Assembly: GCF_019511445.1 (NCBI RefSeq)
Contig: NZ_JAEUAN010000016.1
Location: forward strand, 1-64,000
Source: Aliirhizobium wenxiniae
Lineage (GTDB): Bacteria > Pseudomonadota > Alphaproteobacteria > Rhizobiales > Rhizobiaceae
DNA: 64,000 nucleotides
Reading direction: 5' to 3'
In this document: piece by piece, positions 52,677-60,886 of the stretch
How positions within the stretch are numbered: position 1 is the stretch's first letter
How the letters are laid out: each line of letters begins with the position of its first letter
Made by a program: the position numbers and the translations under genes
The notes under the pieces: model-generated
Told to the model about the DNA's origin: nothing
What the model saw: the letters and a program-made list of their open reading frames with translations, nothing else
Databases searched by the model: none

Positions 52677-52698
52677 GATATAAAGGGATCTTTATATC
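52677..52698. promoter_or_regulatory. Perfect palindromic operator candidate upstream of bmt
   Basis: GATATAAAG (52677-52685) and CTTTATATC (52690-52698) are a perfect 9-4-9 inverted repeat, 27 bases before the bmt start. The shape resembles operators of ArsR-type regulators of methionine/SAM metabolism in alphaproteobacteria (SahR/SamR); that link is an inference from the gene's function. Confidence 0.7.
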
Positions 52699-52724
52699 TG
52701 ATATTCAGCTTTCAGGAGGGTGCC

Positions 52725-53738
52725 ATGCCGACAACCAATCCATTGACTGCTCTGATTGCCGAAAAAGGCTTTCTTCTGGCGGATGGTGCGACTGGAACCA
52801 ATCTGTTTGCTGCGGGTCTGGAAGCCGGCGAAGCGCCGGAATTGTGGAACGAGGCGAATCCGGAGCGGATTACAAAACTGCATCAGGATTTCGTCGATGC
52901 GGGTGCCGATATCATCCTCACCAACACGTTCGGCGGCACGCGCCACCGGCTGAAGCTGCATCACGCTCAGGACCGGGTATTTGACCTCAACAAGCGCGCT
53001 GCAGAGATTGCCCGTGCAGTGGCCGACAATGCCGGCCGAAAGGTGATCGTCGCGGGCTCGGTCGGGCCGACCGGTGAATTGCTGATTCCGCTTGGAGCAT
53101 TATCCTATGAGGATGCAGTTCAGGCCTTTGCCGAGCAGATGGAAGGATTGAAGGCCGGCGGGGTTGATGTCGCCTGGATCGAAACCATGTCTGCAGCCGA
53201 CGAAATTCGGGCGGCGGCGGAAGCGGCGGTAAAGGTCGGCCTGCCCTATACTTATACCGGATCGTTCGACACGGCCGGCAAGACGATGATGGGCTTGAAC
53301 CCCAAGGATATCCACGGGGTTGCCGCCGATATCGGCAGCGGACCGGAAGCCGTCGGCGCCAATTGCGGCGTCGGAGCATCCGACATTCTCTCTTCGCTGC
53401 TCGACATGACGGAAGCCGACCCGGATGCGATCACTATCGTCAAGGGCAATTGCGGTATTCCGGAATTTCGTGGCTCGGAAATCTATTATTCCGGCACGCC
53501 GCCGCTGATGGCGGAATATGCACGGCTTGCCCGCGATGCCGGCGCAAAGATTATCGGCGGATGCTGTGGTACGTCCTGCGAACATCTGGCGGCAATGCGT
53601 TCGGCTCTCGACGATTATACACCGCGTCCTCGCCCGACGATCGAGGAAATCGTCGACAAGATAGGCCCGCTCCGCAATAAGATGGCCAGCGAATCCGGTG
53701 GCGATTCCGGCCGGGAGCGCCGTCGTCGCCGGGGCTGA
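52725..53738 (+). CDS. bmt: Betaine-homocysteine S-methyltransferase
   Basis: This 337-residue zinc enzyme of the homocysteine methyltransferase family transfers methyl from betaine to homocysteine, giving methionine and dimethylglycine. Features are LLADGATGTNLF, TNTFGGTRHRL, and zinc ligands in the NCGVGASD and GGCCGTSCEHLAAM motifs. The Gly/Arg-rich C-terminal tail (SGGDSGRERRRRRG) is unusual. It lies after choXWV in the known rhizobial association of betaine uptake and use. A strong GGAGGGTGCC site precedes the ATG. A methyl-H4folate or S-methylmethionine donor cannot be excluded from sequence alone. Confidence 0.87.
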   Translation: MPTTNPLTALIAEKGFLLADGATGTNLFAAGLEAGEAPELWNEANPERITKLHQDFVDAGADIILTNTFGGTRHRLKLHHAQDRVFDLNKRAAEIARAVADNAGRKVIVAGSVGPTGELLIPLGALSYEDAVQAFAEQMEGLKAGGVDVAWIETMSAADEIRAAAEAAVKVGLPYTYTGSFDTAGKTMMGLNPKDIHGVAADIGSGPEAVGANCGVGASDILSSLLDMTEADPDAITIVKGNCGIPEFRGSEIYYSGTPPLMAEYARLARDAGAKIIGGCCGTSCEHLAAMRSALDDYTPRPRPTIEEIVDKIGPLRNKMASESGGDSGRERRRRRG

Positions 53739-53759
53739 AGGCAACGGGGACTTTGAAGC

Positions 53760-54110
53760 ATGACCAGCGTATCGACAATCGGAAGCCGCGAAACCATCGC
53801 CGAAGGACTGACCGATCTTTCGGACGAAAAACAGGGCTGGCTGAAGCTGTTGATGGAAAACCCGGTGCAGGACGACCTGATGCTGGCCGGTCTGCATCTC
53901 TATCTCGACAAGGCTTCCGAAGCGCGGTTCCTGAACACGCTGAAGCTAGAGAAATGCGGCGAATGGCTGGGCAATGCAGCCCCTGACCGCCTGCAGATCC
54001 GTCTGGCCGAAGCGGCAAAATCCGGTCAGCATCCCGCCTATCAGGCTTTCAAGCAGGGCCTGACCCGCTCCGGCGGTCTGGAGCGGGCCTACCCGAAGGC
54101 ACCCGTATAA
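53760..54110 (+). CDS. Hypothetical protein, probably cotranscribed with bmt
   Basis: This 116-residue soluble protein is not one I recognise. It is mostly helical (AEGLTDLSDEKQGWLKLLME ... LQIRLAEAAKSG) with one Cys (KLEKCGEWLG). It starts 22 bases after bmt with GGGGAC upstream, so it shares the bmt transcript. A role in methyl metabolism is possible only by position. Confidence 0.65.
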   Translation: MTSVSTIGSRETIAEGLTDLSDEKQGWLKLLMENPVQDDLMLAGLHLYLDKASEARFLNTLKLEKCGEWLGNAAPDRLQIRLAEAAKSGQHPAYQAFKQGLTRSGGLERAYPKAPV

Positions 54111-54120
54111 AACGTCTCTT

Positions 54121-56151
54121 CTAATGCTTTAGCGTATCGGCGAGCCGGACCAGATCGAGAAATCCGGCTCGATAACCGAACGGGTCTTCGCCTCTGGCAT
54201 TGCGGGCAATGTCGAGGATCGAGCCGTAGGAATAGGCGTCCAGCGCCTGGGTGCTGCGCAGCTTCTGCCCGAAGGCGGCGACGGCTGTGGCAAAGCGGAC
54301 GTCCTGCGGGGCAGCGTTGAAATCACCGACAGAATTCGCCTGCGTTACCGCCGTGGTGATGAGTTTGCTCGTGTCACCATCCGGTTGCTTGTAGCGGATT
54401 TTTACGAAGGCCAGTTCATCGGAGGCTGATGCGGGCGGCGTTTCGGCAGATGGCTTTCTGTAGCGCAGCGGATCGTTGAGCACGGCCTCACTGCCCTTCG
54501 GCGTCACTTCGTAGATTGCCGTCACCGTATGGCCGGAACCGATGTCGCCGGCATCGACGCGGTCGTTGTTGAAATCCTCACGCCGCAACGCCCGGGTCTC
54601 GTAGCCGATCAGCCGGTATTCGGCGATCCGGTCCGGGTTGAACTCGACCTGGATTTTTACGTCCTTGGCGATCGGGAAAAGCGTCGACCCCGCCTCTTCC
54701 ACCAGAGCTTTTTGCGCTTCGGCCAGCGTATCGATATAGGCCGCCGTGCCGTTGCCGTTCTGGGCGAGCGTCTGCATCAGGCTGTCGTTGAGATTGCCCT
54801 GGCCCAAACCGAGAACCGAAAGATAGATACCGTCGCGGCGGCGATCCTCGATCAGGCGCTTAAGATCCTCATCGCTCGATGCACCGATATTGAAATCGCC
54901 ATCCGTGGCCAGCATGACGCGGTTGACGCCATTCTTGATGAAGGCCTGGCGCGCCAAGCTGTAGGCGGCCTCGATCCCTTCTGCACCGGCCGTCGAGCCG
55001 CCCGGTTGCAGCGTGTCGATGGCGTTCAGGATTTTTTCACGCTCGCCTGCCGATGTAGGCTCAAGCACCGTGCCGGCGGAACCGGCATAGGTGACGATCG
55101 AGACCTTGTCCTCAGGCCTGAGCTTGCCAAGCAGAAGGCGGAAGGCGCTTTTGAGGAGCGGCAGCTTGTCGGGCGCGTTCATCGAACCCGAGACATCGAT
55201 CAGGAAAACCAGATTGGCGGGCGGTGCCGCTGACGGTGCCACGTCATATCCCTTAATTGCCACACTCATCAGCTGTGTGCCGGTGTTCCAAGGCGTCGGC
55301 GTCATGGTGACGGTGGTGCGGAACGGTGTGTCGGCCGATTGCGGACGCGGCCAGTCATAGGGGAAATAGTTGACCAATTCCTCGACACGAACGCTGTCGG
55401 GATCCGGAATCAGCCCCTGCAGCAGCGCACGACGGACAATCGAATAGGACGCCGTGTCGACATCGACGGAGAAGGTCGAGACCGGATCGGTGGCGACGCT
55501 CTTGACCGGATTGGTGTCGGCATTGGCGAAACGATCACGACCTTGATCAGGCGGTGCGATGGCATCAAGGGTCGCGATATTGCCGTAACGCGCATCCGCC
55601 TGAGGCGCGGCACCAGAGGCCAAGGGGGCAGCGGGTGAAGGTGACACAGGCTCGACCATCGGCACTGTCGATGGCTTGGCCAGCATCTGGGAAGACCGCT
55701 TCGCGCCTCCTCCGGATGCACCTTCACTGTTCAGCGACCTCGCGACTTCATCCGCGGTGAAGTTGCTTTGCTGCCGGACATCCGGGCTGCTCTCCTGTTT
55801 TTGAGCCTGTGGTGCGGGTGTCTCCGCCGGCGGCGAGGCAGAAATTTCGGTCGCGACCGGCAGGCTGCCGCGGGTCAGCTCGAAAGTGAGATAGGCGGCA
55901 GACGGAACGAGCAGAAGCGTGGCGAGCGCCGAGCCTGCGAGATAATGATGCCGGGTAATCATGTTGTTGCTCCAGATCCGGTTGAGGATGGAGCTTTGAC
56001 GGCGCAGCCAGCTTGTTCCTTGGGTCTGGTCCGCATTTTTTTCCTCGGCATCGAAAGCCTGCATGGCGGCGGATAGCGCGCGCGAACGCGCAGCCTCAGA
56101 CGGCTTGGGGGCCGGCGGACTGTTCCGCAATCTGTCGAATTCATCGGTCAT
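54121..56151 (-). CDS. Membrane-anchored VWA-domain protein (YfbK-like), possible anti-sigma
   Basis: This protein has 676 residues. A cytosolic N-terminus of ~65 residues is followed by one membrane helix at ~69-91 (LAGSALATLLLVPSAAYLTF), a Pro/Ala-rich linker, and the family's vWF-A N-terminal region (SVDVDTASYSIVRRAL ... NYFPYDWP). The VWA domain has the MIDAS motif DVSGS at 319-323 and later LATDGDFNIG. The DUF3520-type C-terminus ends GEDPFGYRAGFLDLV. The gene lies two bases after an ECF sigma gene, so the short cytosolic part may bind sigma while the VWA domain senses an envelope signal. That is inferred from the gene pairing. Confidence 0.88.
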   Translation of the reverse strand: MTDEFDRLRNSPPAPKPSEAARSRALSAAMQAFDAEEKNADQTQGTSWLRRQSSILNRIWSNNMITRHHYLAGSALATLLLVPSAAYLTFELTRGSLPVATEISASPPAETPAPQAQKQESSPDVRQQSNFTADEVARSLNSEGASGGGAKRSSQMLAKPSTVPMVEPVSPSPAAPLASGAAPQADARYGNIATLDAIAPPDQGRDRFANADTNPVKSVATDPVSTFSVDVDTASYSIVRRALLQGLIPDPDSVRVEELVNYFPYDWPRPQSADTPFRTTVTMTPTPWNTGTQLMSVAIKGYDVAPSAAPPANLVFLIDVSGSMNAPDKLPLLKSAFRLLLGKLRPEDKVSIVTYAGSAGTVLEPTSAGEREKILNAIDTLQPGGSTAGAEGIEAAYSLARQAFIKNGVNRVMLATDGDFNIGASSDEDLKRLIEDRRRDGIYLSVLGLGQGNLNDSLMQTLAQNGNGTAAYIDTLAEAQKALVEEAGSTLFPIAKDVKIQVEFNPDRIAEYRLIGYETRALRREDFNNDRVDAGDIGSGHTVTAIYEVTPKGSEAVLNDPLRYRKPSAETPPASASDELAFVKIRYKQPDGDTSKLITTAVTQANSVGDFNAAPQDVRFATAVAAFGQKLRSTQALDAYSYGSILDIARNARGEDPFGYRAGFLDLVRLADTLKH

Positions 56152-56153
56152 GA

Positions 56154-56681
56154 TCAGACTGCCTCCTTCCTCAGAAGGTCCTTCAATCGTTTGCGCGCCT
56201 CGTGCAGGTGCCAGGACACGGTCTTTTCGGAGCAGCCGATGACATCAGCCGCCGCTGCGTGACTGAGACCCTCGGCATAAACGAGCAGGACCGCGTCACG
56301 CTGCTTTTCGGGCAGGGTGCGGACAGAGGTCCAGAGAGCGTCATCGCAGTCATCCTCGCGTTCGTGGGCTGCCGAGATGTAGAGCGGATCGTTTGCCAAC
56401 CGTTTTTCATCACGGCTGCGGCGGGCGGCCTGGCGCTGATGGTCCCGTACCGCATTCAGCGTCAGCGTGTAGAGCCATGTGCGGAACGAGGATTTCCCCT
56501 TGAAGCCGCGAACCGCCCGCGCCAGGCGAATGCAGACATCCTGGGCTATATCCTCGGCATCGCTTGCAACACCCGACCAGCGCCAGGCGACCGAATGGAT
56601 GAAATCGTAATGCGCCTCGATCAGTGCCGAGAATGCATCCCGGTCACCTTCGCACGCTTTCTGGAGGATTTCGGCGTTCAA
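56154..56681 (-). CDS. ECF-type RNA polymerase sigma factor
   Basis: This 175-residue sigma-70 family factor contains regions 2 and 4. Region 2 reads ALIEAHYDFIHSVAWRWSGV ... DAEDIAQDVCIRLARAVRGF and region 4 has the HTH GLSHAAAADVIGCSEKTVSW. There is no region 1 or 3. It is the first gene of a two-gene unit with the VWA protein. I could not identify an autoregulated promoter with the common ECF -35 GGAAC. Confidence 0.9.
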   Translation of the reverse strand: MNAEILQKACEGDRDAFSALIEAHYDFIHSVAWRWSGVASDAEDIAQDVCIRLARAVRGFKGKSSFRTWLYTLTLNAVRDHQRQAARRSRDEKRLANDPLYISAAHEREDDCDDALWTSVRTLPEKQRDAVLLVYAEGLSHAAAADVIGCSEKTVSWHLHEARKRLKDLLRKEAV

Positions 56682-56787
56682 GCTCGTCCCGTCCGCTTAC
56701 CTGTCATTTGGAGCTTAGACGTTGGGCGAAAGAAAATCCTTGGGGTGATGGCGAAAAAAATCCGAGAGCCGCCGTACCTGCAACGGC

Positions 56788-56820
56788 AAAGGCCGGCCCC
56801 GTCATGTGGAGCCGGCCTTT
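56788..56820 (-). terminator. Hairpin downstream of the 56861-57235 gene
   Basis: AAAGGCCGGC (56788-56797) pairs with GCCGGCCTTT (56811-56820) with a 13-base loop. It falls downstream of the hypothetical gene to its right and upstream of the ECF sigma gene. The T run is short, so termination strength is uncertain. Confidence 0.6.
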
Positions 56821-56860
56821 AGTGGCGGTGTTTATCGCTTTTGCGACCGGTCAGGCCGGG

Positions 56861-57235
56861 TCACGCCGCGACGGCAGCTTCGCGCACATCGTCGAACAGA
56901 AAGTGAGCAACGACATATTTCGTTGTGTAGGCCACACCGCTGTCGGAGACATCCTCAACAGACCCGCCATCGGCCGGATGCCAGGCGTGATAATGCGGAT
57001 TGTTGGTAATCAGAGTGATTGCCTTGCCGGCGAAACGTCCATCCAAGCGGTAGCGGGCCTCTGCGAGCGGCCAGATCCGTTCGAAATCCTGCTGCGACAG
57101 GCGAACCTTCAAGGCCGGCCGGTGGATCGCGTCGAGTTCCACCCCATCCTCGTTGACCGTGGCCGGAGCCTCCAGCATGACCTCCTCGGCACCATCCAGA
57201 ACATAGTCAAACTCATCGGGCCACATGCGTTTCAT
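56861..57235 (-). CDS. Hypothetical protein
   Basis: I do not recognise this 124-residue soluble protein. It contains LDGAEEVMLEAPATVNEDGV, LSQQDFERIWPLAEARYRLD and a His/Trp motif NNPHYHAWHPADGG. It ends with VVAHFLFDDVREAAVAA. There is an AGGAGTGACTGT before the ATG. The neighbours are the Fe-S protein gene of the methyltransferase module and the sigma/VWA pair, but no operon link is clear. Confidence 0.65.
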   Translation of the reverse strand: MKRMWPDEFDYVLDGAEEVMLEAPATVNEDGVELDAIHRPALKVRLSQQDFERIWPLAEARYRLDGRFAGKAITLITNNPHYHAWHPADGGSVEDVSDSGVAYTTKYVVAHFLFDDVREAAVAA

Positions 57236-57336
57236 ACAGTCACTCCTCCCAGGTGGTTTATGTCAGGCAATATGAATGTAGCGCGACTGTCATCAGACGC
57301 AACGTCTCTGAGACCTGATGTCGATTTTGACGCGCC

Positions 57337-58020
57337 TCAGCCGAGCGCAGCCATGTGGAATTTCAGTTGTTCCACCGGATAGCGATACTGCACGCCGACC
57401 GGACAGGCATTGCGCGCGGCGCAGCCGGAGATCATGCAGCCGCGCTGTCCCGAAGGAGTTGCGAGATGGCTGCGGCAGGCAGAAACGGCGAAATCCGCAG
57501 GATTGGGAGCGATCGCAGAAACGGGACAGGTGGTCAGACAGGGCTTTGTATTACAGCAATCGCAAGCATGTCCCATATCAGTGACTACATTCTCTCCAGC
57601 CTTCACTGCAAAACCGATTGCACCGCGATAACCATGCCAGAGACCGTATTCGGGATGGATCAGGATGCCGAGCGGAGACGGTTTCAGCCCTTCAGCACGC
57701 ATCGCCCATTGCTGGAACGGCTGCCAGGGTTGATCGGAGGGGAAATAGGCGGTGCCGCCGAGTGACTGCGCCAAAGGACCGATGATCTCTTTCGACCAGG
57801 TGTCAAGCGGATCGGGGCCATCATAGCGGGCCTTCCACCGGGAGAAAGCCGGCCAGATGGAACCGCCGGCATTACCGAGCAGCACGACCGATGCGGCATG
57901 GCTGCCATCGGTGAGCAAAGGCCCCTCGCCCAAAGAGAAATCCACCACACCGCGTATAAAGATGCCGCTCGGCTTCAGGGCGGCCTCGATCTTGCGACAG
58001 ATGGGTGAAGGGCCGCTCAT
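57337..58020 (-). CDS. Ferredoxin-like 4Fe-4S protein of the methyltransferase module
   Basis: This 227-residue protein has a novel-looking N-terminal two-thirds (VVDFSLGEGPLLTDGSHAAS, VVLLGNAGGSIWPAFSRW) and a C-terminal ferredoxin region. The cysteine pattern CDCCNTKPCLTTCP is followed by a second set, CMISGCAARNACPVG. This resembles ferredoxin-like parts of QueG-type reductases. The start at 58020 is used because the upstream frame has no site and overlaps the MttB gene antiparallel-shifted. It follows the MttB gene on the same strand, so a role in electron supply for corrinoid reduction is a reasonable inference. Confidence 0.75.
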   Translation of the reverse strand: MSGPSPICRKIEAALKPSGIFIRGVVDFSLGEGPLLTDGSHAASVVLLGNAGGSIWPAFSRWKARYDGPDPLDTWSKEIIGPLAQSLGGTAYFPSDQPWQPFQQWAMRAEGLKPSPLGILIHPEYGLWHGYRGAIGFAVKAGENVVTDMGHACDCCNTKPCLTTCPVSAIAPNPADFAVSACRSHLATPSGQRGCMISGCAARNACPVGVQYRYPVEQLKFHMAALG

Positions 58021-58129
58021 CGGTTCAACGCGGCCCCTTGTATTCGTAATGCGGTCGCCAGACGCTGCCTTGAATGAAGTCGGCAACCTGCCTCGCACCG
58101 CCTTGCTCCCTGGCGGCCTCGGGCTCTCT

Positions 58130-59704
58130 TCAAGTGAAGGCGTCGGGCATCGAATCCTTGCGATCCTTGATGAAGGCAAGAAGCGCCTCGTCGATCGCCG
58201 GATCGAGCGGCGGAGCCTCGTAATTGTCGAGCCAGGTGCGGCATAGCGCATTGGCACGGTCCTCGATGCGCTTGGAGCCTTCGATTTCCCATTGCTCGAA
58301 GGAATTATTGTCGGCAAGTGGCGAGCGATAAAAGGCCGTCTGGAAATGCGCCTGAGTGTGCGAGCAGCCGAGATAGTGACTGCCCGGCCCGACTTCGCGG
58401 ATCGCATCGAGTGCCTGTCCTTCGGCAGACAGATCGACGCCTTCCGCCATCTTCTGCATCATGCCGAGCTGATCCTGGTCGATCATGAATTTCTCGTAGG
58501 ACGAGACGAGACCGCCTTCTAGCCAGCCCGCGGCGTGGAGGACGAAATTGGTGCCGGCGAGAAGCGTCATGTTGAGTGTATTTGCCGATTCGTGGGCTGC
58601 CTGAGCATCGGGCACCTTGGACGCGCAAAGCGAGCCGCCGGTACGGAACGGCAGGCCGAGGCGGCGGGCAAGCTGGGCTGCGCCATAGGAGACGAGCGAT
58701 GGCTCCGGCGTACCGAAGGTCGGAGCGCCTGACTGCATGGAGATCGAGGCGGCGAAAGTACCGAACAGAACGGGCGAGCCGGGGCGGATGAGTTGCGTGG
58801 TTGCGGCACCGGCCAGAACCTCGGCCAGGATCTGCGTCAGCGTTCCTGCAACCGTGACCGGGCTCATGGCACCGGAGAGGATGAAGGGCGAGACGACAGA
58901 CGCCTGATTGTGACGCGCATAGACCTTCAGCGCGCCGAGCATGGTGCCGTCCAAGACCATCGGCGAATTGGCATTGATGAGGTTGAGCGTAACGCAGTTG
59001 TTTTCGACGAAATCATCGCCGAAGACGAGCTTGGCCATAGCGATCGTGTCTTCGGCCCGTTCGGGCGCGGTGACCGAACCCATGAAGGGTTTGTCGGAAT
59101 ATTTGATATGGCTGTAGACCATATCGAGATGGCGCTTGTTGACCGGCACATCGACCGGCTCGCAGACCGTGCCGCCCGACGAGTGCATAGACGGCGCCAG
59201 ATAGGAGAGTTTGACGAAATTGCGAAAATCCTCGATCGTCGCATAGCGCCGGACACCATCAAGATCGCGGACGAAGGGTGGACCGTAGACAGGCGCAAAG
59301 ATCGTCGCCTTGCCACCGACATGGACGTTGCGCTCCGGATTGCGCGCATGCCAGGTGAATTCGCTCGGCGCGGTCTTCAGAAGTTCGCGGCAAAGGCCTT
59401 TCGGAAAATGCACGCGGCTGCCGCGCACATCGGCACCGGCCTTGGCCCAGAGTTCCAGCGCTTCCTCGTCGTCACGGAACTCGATGCCGATCTCTTCGAG
59501 GATCGTGTCGGCATTGCGCTCGATCAGTTGAAGCCCCTCTTCGTCGAGGACTTCGTAAGCGCCGATCCTGCGGGTGATATAAGGCAGGGACGCGCCGGGG
59601 CCGCCGCCGGTGCGGGCCGCGCGCCTGCCGGCTGCGCCCCGTTCGCCACGACCGCGCCGTCCGGAACCTCCGCCCACGTCCGTCTGCTGGCTGATGTCGT
59701 CCAT
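58130..59704 (-). CDS. MttB-family (non-pyrrolysine) corrinoid methyltransferase
   Basis: This TIM-barrel methyltransferase of 524 residues belongs to the trimethylamine methyltransferase (MttB) superfamily. It lacks any in-frame TAG, so it is a non-pyrrolysine type like MtgB, which demethylates glycine betaine. Core segments are IGIEFRDDEEALELWAKAGA, GKATIFAPVYGPPFVRDLDG, SPMVLDGTMLGALKVYARHN and GGSLCASKVPDAQAAHESAN. The N-terminus is Gly/Arg-rich (GGGSGRRGRGERGAAGRRAA). It should transfer methyl from a quaternary amine to the corrinoid protein encoded divergently. After its TGA stop the frame stays open for 34 codons up to the next gene, which is noted as a finding. The actual substrate (betaine, proline betaine, carnitine or other) is not determined. 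Confidence 0.88.
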   Translation of the reverse strand: MDDISQQTDVGGGSGRRGRGERGAAGRRAARTGGGPGASLPYITRRIGAYEVLDEEGLQLIERNADTILEEIGIEFRDDEEALELWAKAGADVRGSRVHFPKGLCRELLKTAPSEFTWHARNPERNVHVGGKATIFAPVYGPPFVRDLDGVRRYATIEDFRNFVKLSYLAPSMHSSGGTVCEPVDVPVNKRHLDMVYSHIKYSDKPFMGSVTAPERAEDTIAMAKLVFGDDFVENNCVTLNLINANSPMVLDGTMLGALKVYARHNQASVVSPFILSGAMSPVTVAGTLTQILAEVLAGAATTQLIRPGSPVLFGTFAASISMQSGAPTFGTPEPSLVSYGAAQLARRLGLPFRTGGSLCASKVPDAQAAHESANTLNMTLLAGTNFVLHAAGWLEGGLVSSYEKFMIDQDQLGMMQKMAEGVDLSAEGQALDAIREVGPGSHYLGCSHTQAHFQTAFYRSPLADNNSFEQWEIEGSKRIEDRANALCRTWLDNYEAPPLDPAIDEALLAFIKDRKDSMPDAFT

Positions 59705-59830
59705 GATCTTCCTCACCTTGATCTCACCTGCTCTTCTGACCGGTCATGCTAGGCCCCCGCAGAGCGACGCTCCTGCCTTTCTGCGTCACGCGCTTGTGCG
59801 AGACAGACATTCTATCATGCGCCGTCGAGT

Positions 59831-59857
59831 GTCGCTTTCCGACGTGCGACGTCGCTT
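59831..59857. promoter_or_regulatory. Operator-like repeats between MttB and corrinoid-protein genes
   Basis: GTCGCTT occurs twice, at 59831-59837 and 59851-59857, 20 bases apart. GTCGC (59831) and GCGAC (59846-59850) form an inverted repeat with 10 bases between, and CGACGTCG (59847-59854) is a perfect palindrome. A similar arrangement occurs at 61563-61588. It lies in the divergent promoter region and may be the binding site of a pathway regulator. Confidence 0.5.
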
Positions 59858-59957
59858 ACGAAAGAAAACGCGAAACAAAATACGGTTAGACATAGTTGCG
59901 GGTATCGTTACGATCTGGGCGATCCGGAACATCGCCCCCAACCAGGGAAGAGAATTC

Positions 59958-60659
59958 ATGTCCGACGACGACATCATTCTATCGGAGCTTTCCGACGAAG
60001 AACTCGTTCAGCAGATGCATGACGATCTCTATGACGGTCTCAGAGAAGAGATCGAGGAAGCAACCAATATCCTGCTGGAGCGCGGCTGGACGCCCTATGA
60101 CGTCCTGACCCAGGCTCTGGTCGAGGGCATGCGGATCGTCGGAATCGATTTTCGCGACGGCATTCTCTTCGTCCCGGAAGTGCTACTCTCCGCCAATGCG
60201 ATGAAGGCCGGCATGGCGATCCTGCGGCCGCTTCTGGCCGAAACCGGCGCACCGAAACTCGGCAAGGTGGTGATCGGCACGGTGAAGGGCGATATCCACG
60301 ACATCGGCAAGAACCTCGTCGGCATGATGATGGAGGGCGCGGGCTTCGACGTCGTCGATCTCGGCATCAACAATCCGGTCGAGAACTATCTCGATGCGAT
60401 CGAGCGCGAAAAACCGGACATCCTCGGCATGTCGGCGCTTCTGACGACGACCATGCCCTATATGAAGGTCGTGATCGACACGATGAAGGAAAAGGGCATT
60501 CGCGACGATTATGTCGTGCTTGTCGGCGGAGCGCCGCTGAACGAGGAATTCGGCAAGGCTGTCGGTGCCGACGCCTATTGCCGGGACGCGGCGATCGCTG
60601 TCGAAACCGCGAAGGATTTCATCAGCCGCCGTCACAACCGGATGGCCGCAGGCGCGTGA
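59958..60659 (+). CDS. Corrinoid-binding methyl carrier protein (MtbC/MtgC type)
   Basis: This 233-residue protein has the two-domain methyltransferase-associated corrinoid fold. The helical cap covers residues ~10-95 (LYDGLREEIEEATNILLERG, ILFVPEVLLSANAMKAGM). The Rossmann-like domain carries the cobalamin lower-ligand motif GDIHDIGKN with H114, then LGINNPVENYLDAIEREKPD and SALLTTTMPYMK. It accepts methyl from the MttB-family enzyme and passes it to the methyl-H4folate enzyme. The start at 59958 follows AGGGAAGAGAATTC. Confidence 0.94.
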   Translation: MSDDDIILSELSDEELVQQMHDDLYDGLREEIEEATNILLERGWTPYDVLTQALVEGMRIVGIDFRDGILFVPEVLLSANAMKAGMAILRPLLAETGAPKLGKVVIGTVKGDIHDIGKNLVGMMMEGAGFDVVDLGINNPVENYLDAIEREKPDILGMSALLTTTMPYMKVVIDTMKEKGIRDDYVVLVGGAPLNEEFGKAVGADAYCRDAAIAVETAKDFISRRHNRMAAGA

Positions 60660-60710
60660 CAGTCGGCCACCGCGCCGGTTGCGGCACGGCGGCGTTCTGT
60701 CTCTGATCGC

Positions 60711-60872
60711 TTAGCGGGCCGCCGCGTTATCGACCCGGCGACCGGCATCCTGGGTAGCGTTGACGGTATTGGCCGCATCCTGCCCCATGCCACGGATCGT
60801 ATTGCCGCAGGATGTGAGGGAAGCCGTAATTGCGAAGAAAGCAGCGACAACGGTGACTGTCTTGGCCGTCAT
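60711..60872 (-). CDS. Entericidin A/B-family small lipoprotein
   Basis: This 53-residue lipoprotein has a signal peptide (MTAKTVTVVAAFFAITASLT) with lipobox SLTSC and a mature part SCGNTIRGMGQDAANTVNAT, the usual entericidin shape. GGAG lies nine bases before its ATG. It reads against the methyltransferase genes on both sides and its start region overlaps that of the DUF1638 gene. The family has toxin/antidote members in E. coli, but most copies are of unknown role. Confidence 0.85.
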   Translation of the reverse strand: MTAKTVTVVAAFFAITASLTSCGNTIRGMGQDAANTVNATQDAGRRVDNAAAR

Positions 60873-60886
60873 GATGGAATACTCCG

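Noticed and set aside
58130..59704. Pyrrolysine-type MttB
   Set aside because: There is no in-frame TAG in the gene and no pyl gene in the window.
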